62,696 nt of DNA from Chondrus crispus (taxonomy: Eukaryota > Rhodophyta > Florideophyceae > Gigartinales > Gigartinaceae): NCBI RefSeq assembly GCF_000350225.1, contig NW_005179314.1, forward strand, positions 8,767-71,462. Reading direction: 5' to 3'. This document shows, one piece after another, positions 1-8,305 of the stretch (position 1 is its first letter; each line of letters starts with the position of its first letter). The position numbers and the translations under genes are program-made. The notes below the pieces were generated by a model that ran no database searches, was not told the origin of the DNA, and saw only the letters and a list, made by a program, of their open reading frames with translations.

Positions 1-537
1 CGGGCAAGCGTGGTGGGGGCAGGCGACGGGCTGCGTGGCGGGGACAGGCGCGGGGCAGGGCTTGTGGTATGCGACCGGCGCGCCGATGGGCGGCATCGGC
101 GGAGACACTGGCGTGCGTGCGTGCGTGCGGTGGCGCCGTCGGTGGCGGGTGGGGAGGGCGGTGGCCGCGGGCTACGCGTGCGGGGCGCGGGGGACGTGCC
201 CGCGGGGGCCGCGCCGCGCCGCGCCGCGGAGCGCTTGCGTGCGGCGTCGGCTGCGGAAAGGGTCGCACGGTCAAGGCGGCGTTGGACAGGTATCTCGATG
301 CCGGACAGTTCCCTATCGTGGACGTGTGTGTGCCCCAAAACGGGCATTCCGTTCAACGGAATGCCGTGGTCGCCTGTGTTGAGACAGTTTAAAGTTTAAA
401 GTTTAAACTGTCCCAACTACGACTTGATCGTCGGCTTCAGCTTTTAACGTCCCATCCTCGTCGTCGTGTCAGTGTCGGGTTGGTGCGAACCAGTCATTAT
501 CACCCAGTCATTATCACCCTAACCTTCGCAACGAACC
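1..537. other. GC-rich stretch without recognisable gene
   Basis: The first ~380 bases are very GC-rich with G/C runs. All frames give only low-complexity Arg/Gly/Ala-rich translations, so I call no gene. From about 415 to 537 the sequence is ordinary and ends in a duplicated cagtcattatcaccc motif (490-520). It may be the edge of another element, but I see no coding or RNA signal. Confidence 0.5.
383..412. repeat. Short inverted repeat (GACAGTTTAAA)
   Basis: The 11-base arm GACAGTTTAAA (383-393) is the exact reverse complement of 402-412, with an 8-base spacer that repeats the GTTTAAA motif. It could be an element terminus or a small hairpin. The AT-rich core makes chance origin possible. 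Confidence 0.45.
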
Positions 538-545
538 AAAAAAAA
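538..545 (-). terminator. RNA polymerase III T-run terminator of tRNA-Gly
   Basis: Eight consecutive A residues on the plus strand give T8 on the minus strand, 14 bases downstream of the 3' end of the tRNA-Gly gene. That is the usual pol III termination signal. Confidence 0.75.
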
Positions 546-559
546 TAATAAATAAAGAG

Positions 560-630
560 TACGCCGGCCGGGAATTGAACCCGGGTCTCGCCCGTGGCAG
601 GGGCGTATGCTACCACTATACCACCGGCGT
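560..630 (-). tRNA. tRNA-Gly (anticodon GCC)
   Basis: The minus strand folds into a full cloverleaf. The acceptor stem ACGCCGG pairs with CCGGCGT, the D arm contains TAGTGGTAGC, and the anticodon stem CGCCC/GGGCG encloses the loop CTGCCAC with anticodon GCC. The T arm is CCGGG-TTCAATT-CCCGG and the discriminator base is A (560). The internal B box GGTTCAATTCC is intact, a T8 terminator follows, and CCA is not encoded, as expected for a eukaryotic nuclear tRNA. It decodes GGC/GGU glycine codons. It is the only host gene I can support, and the LINE ORF1 start lies 92 bases from its 5' end in the opposite orientation. Confidence 0.95.
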
Positions 631-810
631 TCGAGATGCTGTACAAGTGAAAATGTTTAATGATTATATCCCACACTACTTCTTCTTTCTGACTGTAAGT
701 CACTGTAAGTCTCACACACACATGGCGACAAAGAAGTCGTCTTCCCCCCGCTCCCCTCGCCCGCCGCACCCGCTGCACGCCGCCGCGCTCGCGCCATGCG
801 CGGACGCGTA

Positions 811-838
811 AAGGAGGGTTGCCCTAATTATCGGTCAC
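811..838 (+). repeat. Left terminal inverted repeat of Pogo1
   Basis: A 28-base repeat beginning AAGGAGGGTTGCCC and ending ATCGGTCAC, exactly reverse-complementary to 3432-3459, preceded by the target TA at 809-810. Confidence 0.92.
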
Positions 839-1124
839 CCGCCCCAACTCGTCGGTCACCCCTAATTGTTTCAATAAATTCCCAAAAAAATAAGATTCTT
901 GTACACGTAAGGGGCCAAGTTTCAGTACTCGGACTATCTCATTGCTGATTATCTCTGAAAGTCGTGGATAGATTTAAAAACAAATCTTTCCAATCGCTCT
1001 GCCAGAGCGTTTTACCATAACAAATCAATCCGCCACTTGGCAGGAATGCAAATTAAGTGCATTCAAATCCCTCCAAAAAGGCGGGCTTTAGCTCTTTGAC
1101 CGAATCTTGCCAACCGAGCCCCTC

Positions 1125-2856
1125 ATGGCCGCCCTCAACGCCCATTCAGATCTCATCCAAGCCCTTCACTCCAAGATGCATGCCGCTCTCCCGCGATTAC
1201 CTCGAACGCGGCAGGGCAGGCGACAGGCAGCCCTTGACATGGTGGCCGCCGGGTATATGAGCATACGAAAGGCATCCAAGTGGAGCAGCATTGCATACTC
1301 CACCTTGCAATCTGCTGTGCAGTCCGGCAAAACAACTGCTAACTCTGTTGGTCGCCGCCCGGCTCTTAATGAAAGGGAGGAACTTATGATGGTTTCTCTG
1401 CTTACTAAGATGGCAGCCAGAGGTACTCCTCTGACTAATGACCACTTGGCCGATGCTGCCGCCATTATTGTTAGTCACATGGTGCTTCCGCGTCGTCTTC
1501 GTGTTCCCTTCAGGGATAGAAAGCCGGGGACCAAAATGGCTCAGAGGCTTTCGGGCACGGCATCGTAACACATTGACATTCGCTAAACCAACCCGCCAGG
1601 AGGCATTGCGATTTGCTGCTTGCAGCGCCGAAATACTAACATCTCACTTTGCAAAACTCGAACTCCTTATTGCCGAGAACAACATAGACACGCGACGCTT
1701 ATTTAACTTAGATGAGTGCGGCATCACACCAGGTCGGGACCTAGCTTCTAAAACGCAGTGTAAGCGCTATATCACACGAGGCAGCTCTGGAGACAGCCTT
1801 GCAGGGCACTGCAAGTACGATGACCGTATCACTATGATGCCAGTCATTTCAGCAGCTGGAACTGCTGGTCCACCGCTCTTCGTTTTTAAGGGGAAGCGTA
1901 TGCCGTATAGGACAGTATTAAGAGATGGGACGGTCGTGTATGAAACGCCGGCAAGTAGGCTGCCACACAGGGCAGTTGTGGCCCTCTGCGCAGAGCTAGG
2001 AGGAGTGGACTCTGACATTTTTGCGAACTGGGCTTGCGTCTTTGTGAAAAGTATACAGGACCTCCTGAAGGACGGTCGAAAAGCTCTAGTAGTGTATGAT
2101 GGATATCGATCCCATTTATCTCTCCGCGTTCTGGAATTCTTTCATGAGAGAAATGTGGTCGTGTATGCTTTTCCCGCCCATACATCAGGCAAAACACAGC
2201 CTCTTGATTGTGTGGTGTTTGGCGCGTTTAAGAGAAAGCTGAATAATGTGTTCATAAACATTGGTATGGCAGACAATATTGAGATCGATGTATTTGACAT
2301 TTGCTCAGTCATCACTGAGGCGTACGACGACACATGTATTAGTGGTAACATTAAGGCCGCCTTTAGGCGGTCTGGTATTTGGCCTCCGGACATGCACCGG
2401 CTGCTGTCCGTGCCACGACCCAGATCTCCAGCTGACAGTAATGAGATTCTGGGTTGTGAGCAGCTGGAAGAGCTTTTCAAGAACAAGCAAGCAGAGCTAC
2501 GAAATTCTGTCGTGGGAGAGACCGCTATCCTTAAACCACACGAGTACGTGGACACGACTTTCGGGGAGGTCATGACGTCAAGTAATGTGCTTTCATTAGT
2601 GAGAGCGGGGGCGAACAGGCGCCAGGCTGCGCGGAACAGTGCTAAAATTTCTGCGCGAAAGAAAGGACTGGAGGAAGCACGCAAGCTAGAAGCGAAGCGA
2701 AAACGATCCGAGCTGTTGTCAGAGTATGTATGCACGCGTCGCGCGACACTCTGCTGTGAAACTGTACGGGATTACAAGAAAAGGGTGCGTCCTTTGCATG
2801 TTAGGCGTGCAGCTGCCCGATATCGCACCGCTAATGCCCGCGGACAACAGCAATAA
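1125..2856 (+). pseudogene. Pogo/Tigger-type DDE transposase (one frameshift)
   Basis: The ATG at 1125 starts an N-terminal region with a helix-turn-helix-like segment (QAALDMVAAGYMSIRKASK), the DNA-binding half of pogo/CENP-B-like transposases. Near 1515-1540 the frame changes. The downstream frame continues through a typical GPKWLRGFRARH segment into the catalytic domain. The three acidic residues are visible as NLDECG, VVYDGYRSH and TQPLDCVVFGAFK, giving a DDD triad. The C-terminus is Lys/Arg-rich. The stop is at 2854-2856, overlapping an AATAAA. The joined length of about 577 residues suits the family. The catalytic core looks intact, so one frameshift may be the only lesion. Confidence 0.85.
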
Positions 2857-2947
2857 AACACACTTCAGTCGAGCGCCAGGGTCCTCCACCGCTGCTACGC
2901 CCTGCCCGGCACGGCCCCATTTCGCACTGCAACACTGCACATGCCCC

Positions 2948-3112
2948 GCTCCCAGTCTTCCCCACGCGCCACGCCTGCAAGTCCCCCTCCGCCCGCGTAC
3001 GCTCCGCTCCCAGTCTTTCCCCACGCGCCACGCCTGCAAGTCCCCCTCCGCCGGCGTACGCCCCGCTCCCAGTCTTTCTCCATGCGCCGCGCCTGCAAGT
3101 CCCCTCGGACCG
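2948..3112 (+). repeat. Three 58-59-bp GC-rich tandem repeats in Pogo1
   Basis: Three head-to-tail units start near 2948, 3006 and 3065, each beginning GCTCCCAGTCTT and containing CACGCCTGCAAGTCCCC. They lie between the transposase stop and the right terminal repeat and appear non-coding. Confidence 0.85.
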
Positions 3113-3431
3113 GCCTTCCCCCCTCTTGTACATAAACGTCGGCGCCGGGCATGTCCGCAACAGGGTTTCCACTCGTTCACTCGATGACGTGCCATACAAA
3201 TTTGTTATATTTTTCGTTGGTTTGATTGGGCCAAATTAACCTGGTGACCGATCTTTAGGCACAAAGTCGTTTTTTCAAGGCCCTTTTGGTTTTGTAAACT
3301 GCGAGAATATGGTTTTGATTTCGAGCTTTTGGAGAAAACAGCGTGATTCACCGGTCTTTCAAGAAGCGAACGACACCAAAATGTCCGTGAATGACCAATC
3401 AATTCTACTTTTGATTTTATTTTCTTCGCAA

Positions 3432-3459
3432 GTGACCGATAATTAGGGCAACCCTCCTT
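3432..3459 (-). repeat. Right terminal inverted repeat of Pogo1
   Basis: Exact reverse complement of 811-838, followed by the TA target duplication at 3460-3461. Confidence 0.92.
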
Positions 3460-4965
3460 TACGGCGGTTGTAACTCGAGCGCGTCGCTCGAAAATTCGCG
3501 TGCGACCTCGCTTGAAAATTCGCGCGCGACACAGTCGCCGCGCATACCTAAGCCTGCGACTCCGCCGCCGCATACGCCTCCGACATTACCGACGCCTCCC
3601 CGCCCCGCTCAACCCGCCCAATTCTTCCCAGCCCACGTCCCCCCGCCCCCGCGTCCCTGGGTGACAGTCGCTGCCGCCCAGCCCCGTTCTACTCCTCGCC
3701 CCATCTTCCTTCATGAAAATGCTGCACGCGCTGCGCTGCCTTCCACTCTTGCACAACTGCCTGCCTCATCCTCCGCGTCTCCGTTTGTCCCACCTGCCAC
3801 TCTTCATTTGCCAAGTGTCCACACACGCCCCGGCACCTCCGTCCTTACACTCGCTGCCGCCCGCGCTGCACTCGCTGCCCCCACGTCCGTCCCGCGAGCT
3901 ACACTCGCTGAAGCCCGCACTCTTGTCCGCACTGTCGGCACTCCGATCCGCCTGGACCCCCGCACTGGCGAGCCCGTAGCTCCGCCCCCCGCTGTCACCG
4001 CGTATGCCTTTGCTCCTGACTCTGAGTCCGCTTCATTCCCGTCCTTCGACGCTGCGCAATCCGCACTCCGACGAGGTGCGCAGCTCGCTGGACTCATGCT
4101 CCCCCCCCCATGTCCTCATCCCTGGCGTCGCACGATGGACATATATCTACTTCCTCGCCGCAGCCACCCCTGTAGCTGCCCGAATCTTCGCTCACGCTAA
4201 GCTTATCTACGAGGACCTCGCCATCCAAACTATCCCCATCTTCGACACCGCACGCGCCATCGACCCCTCCGCCGCTGCTGGCGTTGCGTGTCGCCTCAAC
4301 CGCGAGGCGCGCCGCCTTCTCAACCGTCGCACCCCTACCGCGGCGCCCATGCCAGTCCGCGTTGCCCTCGCATTATCCCTTCAGGCTCACGCCCACTCCA
4401 TTACCCAAGGTCTTGCACGTGCACCTTCTGCTGTTCCCGCCGCAACCACGCTCAATAATGCTTGGCCAACCTCTGCTCCCGCTCCGCTCCTCCCACCCTC
4501 CACACCCAGCCGGCTCCCAACTACTGCCCATGCTACCAATGTCCCCTTACATGCCGCACTGCCCCGTCCTGTTCCCGCATTCACGAGAAAGGCCACTACT
4601 CTCAATGACCCTGATGCCGCGTTGCCCCCTCCGCCCTCACCGGTTCAGACACCTCCCCCTCTCGTCGGAGCGCGCCCTCCCTCCCACATCGCGTCTTCTG
4701 ATCGTTCCACAGCCTCCCCTTCCTCTGCACAACTTCGCCCCTCTGTTCCTGCTTCCCATCTGAGCCCTCCCCTTCCCCCAGCAGACTCCCAAAGCCGCCC
4801 CCCATCATCCCCGGCTCCATGCACATCTTCTGTTTCTCTGTCACCCCCGAATATATTACGCAAACGTCCACTCTCCCTCTCCGCCAAGCTCCCCCCGCCT
4901 CACCGTCCTCGTCCTCACTCTGACCCAGCGCACGGCGACCAGGATAGCATCCACCGCCCACCACA

Positions 4966-7900
4966 GTGAGTCAACCAACCCAATCTCTGCTCGCAAGTCC
5001 CTCCGCCTCCGCTCCGCCCCATCTCGTCCCTCAGACTATGCCTTCGATCCCCAATTCGTCCCTTCCAACCGTCCAAGAGTTACTCCTCTGTCCTCTACGC
5101 TCCTCCCAGATATATTCCGCAATCCCCGCCCCGTGTCTCCATAGTTTTACTCTTCTCCTGATCAAGCTCGTCCGGGCTGCCGCAGCCACCACCGACCCTC
5201 GAGAGACCCACCGCGCTTTCGTCCACCTTTACTTACTACCTACAGCTGTTCTCCGCCACACGTTCCGCGGCGAGCCCGGCTGGCGCACGCGCAAGGGGCA
5301 GCATCATGCCTTGCGTACACGCATTCGTAGAGCGACGACAGGCCTCCAATGGCCCCATCTATGGCAGGAAACCTTGGACGCCAGACAGAACGAGCTAAAC
5401 TGGCGCGTACGTCACGGCCGGCAGCGCCCATCTTCCGACCCCTCTAGACGCCGCGTCAGCCGTGCCATGCGTATGGCTTCTCAAGCTCAATATGGTCGAG
5501 CGATGCGCGCTCTCACAGATAAGCAGTTGGCCAATCTACGGGACTCAGATACACTCCGCGCAATTCGCACCCTTCATCCTTCCCCCGCATCTCCAATCCA
5601 GCCGCTCTTGCCAACGGACCTCCCGCCCGCCCCTGACATCACGGAAGGACAAGTCCTTCGTGCTGCGCGCTCGCTCAACCCATCCTCCGCCGCAGGACCC
5701 GACCGCCTCTCCCCACGCCTTCTACAACTACTCGCGCGCACCACCATAAGCCCTGAGTCTGGAATCACCGGCCTGTCCGTCCTCACACGGCTCGTTCAGC
5801 GCCTTGCACGCGGCAACATCCCTGACACCACCGCTCCCCTCCTTGCAGCATCAACACTCATCCCTCTTCAACCACGCCCAGGGAAAATTCACCCTATCGC
5901 GGTTGGCCAAGCTCTACGGCGACTTGTCACAAAAGTTCTCCTGCCCATGGCCATTGACGACACTCGAGACCACCTCTCACCAGAACAGCTGGCCAACGGT
6001 GTACCGTCGGGCATGGACGCTATTATACATGATTCTCGAATGCTACTGGCTCGGCACGGCAGAGACCCGAATTACATTCTCGTTTCTGTGGATGCACGTA
6101 ATGCTTTTAACACTTTTTCTCGCCAACAAATGCTCGACCGCGTGACAGTGCAGACGTCAAGTTTAGCCCATTTCCTGAACCTCGTTTATGGTCGCATCAC
6201 TAACGACTTCATTCTACCCTCTACTCCTCCACTCCTCCTTCAGAGCCGTGAAGGTACTCAACAAGGAGACCCCGCTAGCATGCTATTATTTTCATTGGCT
6301 ATACAGCCACTTGTTCAGCGTATAAGTAGAGAATGCAGACTTTCGCTTAACAGGTGGTACGCAGATGATGGAACGTTAATAGGACCTATAACGGAAGTCA
6401 GAAAAGCTTTGAACATCCTTACACAAGCAGGTTCTCATATTGGGTTTTCCATTAATGTCGCAAAATGCCGAGCTTTTTGGCCCAGTACCTCGCCTGAAAA
6501 TATCTTGCCGCTCACAGAGTCCTTTCCCATGCATGTGTCAGGGGAAGGCGGAATTGCATTGCTGGGCGCCCCTTTAGGAACTGACGCGTTCATGAAGGCC
6601 TTCCTGGATACCAAAATTAAGACAGTTTCCGCATCCTTATCCCTCCTTGATGACATACCGGATGCTCGAATTCGGTTTCACCTTCATCGTGTGACTGGTT
6701 CAGTGTGCCGTGTGGAACATGCCTTTAGACTCACCCCGCCTCGTGTCTCCCTCGCTCCGGCTATCCGATTCGATGACATGCAGCGTGCTGCGTATTCCCG
6801 CTTTAATGATGTAGCTATTTCTCCGTCTATTTCTACACAAATCGGCCTCCCTTTCCGTCTCGGTGGTCACGGATTCACGCCTTTATCACCGTTCGTGCAT
6901 GACTCGCATGCCGCTAGTCTTATTGAATCCGCCCCTATGCGTGTTTCGGGTCCATTTAATCCGACAGTTTCGTTCTATCGACGTATGGCTCGCAAGCATT
7001 TGGTCCATGTCCTGGGCTCTCTCAACCCAGAGGTCCGCACGCGCGGAATTCTTACAATCGCTTCCTCTCTCGGGCCGTTTGAACCGGACGCCTTGCTGGA
7101 AAGACCTGAACGCATACATACTACTCTATTTCAGGCTATCCACGGTGCTTCCTACCGTCGCTACTGGGAAACTACCTCCTTGACCCTACACCCGCGACCA
7201 TCTGATCACACTGCCGCTTCTGCTCGCCGTCACGCTCGTTACAACTCTCTCCGTGCTCCCGGCGCAGCTTCCTTCCTCTGCGCCCACCCTGCGCTGACCT
7301 CTCGTGTGTCGAGCTCCATTTGGTCTTGCATGCTCCGTCGGCATTTGGATACTCCTGTGTTCGATGATTCTATTCGGCCCATTCTCTGTACCCACTGCCA
7401 CCGCCCAATGGATGCCCGTGGCGACCATGCTACTGTATGCCGTCATGGGTTTGGGATAATTCATCGCCACAACATCGTCCGTAACGTCCTCGCCCGCCAT
7501 GCTTTTCGCGCTGCCGGTCTACAGTGCGACTTAGAAGTCCCCTTTCTGCTGCCTGACACTGCGCGACGCCCCGCTGACCTCCTCGTCCAACCCCCCGCTC
7601 CTCCTTCTGGTGCACCTCCCGATCACCCTACCGCATATGATGTCACAATTCGCTCTCCCTACCGCTCTGGCGCTCTCTCTGCCGCTGCTCGCAACCTTGC
7701 CGGTGCAGCTGAGGCCGGAGATACTGAAAAGCTCCGGTCTCATGCTCGCGCTGTGCGCGATGCCTACCATCTACAATCAGATGCCCCGCTTCCTCCGCTT
7801 GATTGGGATTTCGTACCACTCGCGTTCGACACGCTGGGCGCGCCTAGCGCGCGCACTACTGGCGTGCTAGAGACCCACGCTCACCTCATCGCGCGCCGCA

Positions 7901-8037
7901 CGTCATCTACATATGGCACCGCCAAGCACCGCCTCCAGCAACGCCTCAGTTTCGCGATCTGGTCAAGCGTCGCCTCTGCAACCCTCGCCCGCATGCCGTA
8001 CCACGGCGCAGCCCTTTCCCATCCAGCCCAAGTGTGA
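4966..8037 (+). CDS. LINE ORF2: reverse transcriptase with C-terminal restriction-like endonuclease
   Basis: The frame is open for 1,023 codons; the first ATG is codon 25 (5038), and the frame overlaps the ORF1 stop. The reverse transcriptase shows SVDARNAFNTF (motif A), REGTQQGDPASMLLFSLA (motif B) and WYADDGTLIG (motif C, YADD at residues 465-468). At residue ~808 a zinc motif CTHCHRPMDARGDHATVC is followed by RHNIVRN. Then RPADLLV (~867) and YDVTIRSP (~892) come before a downstream Lys, which fits a PD-(D/E)XK restriction-like endonuclease. There is no apurinic-type endonuclease domain. This architecture is known from early-branching, often site-specific LINEs (CRE, R2, NeSL groups). It would nick target DNA and prime reverse transcription from the nick. 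No lesion is visible, so it may be functional. Confidence 0.88.
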   Translation: MSQPTQSLLASPSASAPPHLVPQTMPSIPNSSLPTVQELLLCPLRSSQIYSAIPAPCLHSFTLLLIKLVRAAAATTDPRETHRAFVHLYLLPTAVLRHTFRGEPGWRTRKGQHHALRTRIRRATTGLQWPHLWQETLDARQNELNWRVRHGRQRPSSDPSRRRVSRAMRMASQAQYGRAMRALTDKQLANLRDSDTLRAIRTLHPSPASPIQPLLPTDLPPAPDITEGQVLRAARSLNPSSAAGPDRLSPRLLQLLARTTISPESGITGLSVLTRLVQRLARGNIPDTTAPLLAASTLIPLQPRPGKIHPIAVGQALRRLVTKVLLPMAIDDTRDHLSPEQLANGVPSGMDAIIHDSRMLLARHGRDPNYILVSVDARNAFNTFSRQQMLDRVTVQTSSLAHFLNLVYGRITNDFILPSTPPLLLQSREGTQQGDPASMLLFSLAIQPLVQRISRECRLSLNRWYADDGTLIGPITEVRKALNILTQAGSHIGFSINVAKCRAFWPSTSPENILPLTESFPMHVSGEGGIALLGAPLGTDAFMKAFLDTKIKTVSASLSLLDDIPDARIRFHLHRVTGSVCRVEHAFRLTPPRVSLAPAIRFDDMQRAAYSRFNDVAISPSISTQIGLPFRLGGHGFTPLSPFVHDSHAASLIESAPMRVSGPFNPTVSFYRRMARKHLVHVLGSLNPEVRTRGILTIASSLGPFEPDALLERPERIHTTLFQAIHGASYRRYWETTSLTLHPRPSDHTAASARRHARYNSLRAPGAASFLCAHPALTSRVSSSIWSCMLRRHLDTPVFDDSIRPILCTHCHRPMDARGDHATVCRHGFGIIHRHNIVRNVLARHAFRAAGLQCDLEVPFLLPDTARRPADLLVQPPAPPSGAPPDHPTAYDVTIRSPYRSGALSAAARNLAGAAEAGDTEKLRSHARAVRDAYHLQSDAPLPPLDWDFVPLAFDTLGAPSARTTGVLETHAHLIARRTSSTYGTAKHRLQQRLSFAIWSSVASATLARMPYHGAALSHPAQV

Positions 8038-8305
8038 CCCCTTGACGCCTGCCCCGTCATTACAGCATCGGTCCCTCGTAGAATTTGAATAAAAATCGTA
8101 CAATGTAAGTCAAACCGCACAAGTGTGAGCCCTTGATGTCCGTTCTATGCGAACCCGTTCTATGATAGAGTATTGGCCCTCCCTTACAGTTGAATAAACT
8201 ACTGTACCCATAAATCTTAAGTCATGATATGTAAGTCATATCACGGCGCGCGGCCCTATCGTATCCAGCCCAAGTGTAAACACTACAGTATGTACAGTAA
8301 CATTG
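8038..8305 (+). other. LINE L1 3' untranslated region
   Basis: A non-coding tail after the ORF2 stop with AATAAA at 8088-8093 and 8193-8198 and several copies of GTAAGTCA. No long poly-A is seen. The Pogo2 terminal repeat starts directly after it, so the true 3' end of the LINE may be displaced or lost. Confidence 0.55.

Larger units (their letters stand above)
811..3459 (+). mobile_element. Complete pogo-like (Tc1/mariner superfamily) DNA transposon, Pogo1
   Basis: The element has perfect 28-bp terminal inverted repeats (811-838 and 3432-3459, outer end AAGGAGGGTTGCCCTA) and TA on both sides (809-810 and 3460-3461), the duplication typical of the superfamily. It is 2,649 bp long and carries one transposase gene with a frameshift. 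Excision of one element plus one TA restores an open frame in the surrounding LINE ORF1, which independently confirms both ends. The GGTCAC motif of the repeat end recurs just inside each terminus. Confidence 0.92.
722..4969 (+). pseudogene. LINE ORF1 (split by the pogo insertion, one frameshift)
   Basis: An ATG at 722 opens a frame that runs to 808. The codon completed by the TA at 809-810 is interrupted by the pogo transposon. Read across a clean excision (one TA kept), the frame continues without a stop from 3462 to the C9 run at 4101-4109. There the frame must change to stay open until the stop at 4967-4969. The product is rich in Pro, Ala and Ser, as many LINE ORF1 proteins are, and I see no zinc knuckle. 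ORF1 proteins of this class usually act as RNA-binding chaperones in the RNP; that role is inferred from position only. The homopolymer shift may be an assembly error. Confidence 0.6.
631..8305 (+). mobile_element. LINE (non-LTR retrotransposon) L1 with restriction-like endonuclease, interrupted by a pogo element
   Basis: This is a near-complete non-LTR element with a short 5' leader after the tRNA gene, ORF1 (722-4969, split by the pogo element) and ORF2 (4966-8037). A 3' UTR with two AATAAA motifs follows (8088-8093, 8193-8198). There are no LTRs. The exact ends are uncertain: the 5' end lies between 631 and 721, and no poly-A tail or target duplication is obvious. Two decayed relatives lie in the same window (25690-26884 with 36256-36882 and 37735-37890; 43640-44580), so it is a repeated family. 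Without the pogo insert it would be about 5 kb. Confidence 0.8.

Noticed and set aside
10..399. Coding gene at the left edge
   Set aside because: All three plus frames are open only because of high GC. The translations are Gly/Arg/Ala low complexity without a domain.
2719..3199. Minus-strand repeat protein over the Pogo1 tandem repeats
   Set aside because: Its repeated motif comes from the 58-bp DNA repeat. Several frames on both strands are open equally.
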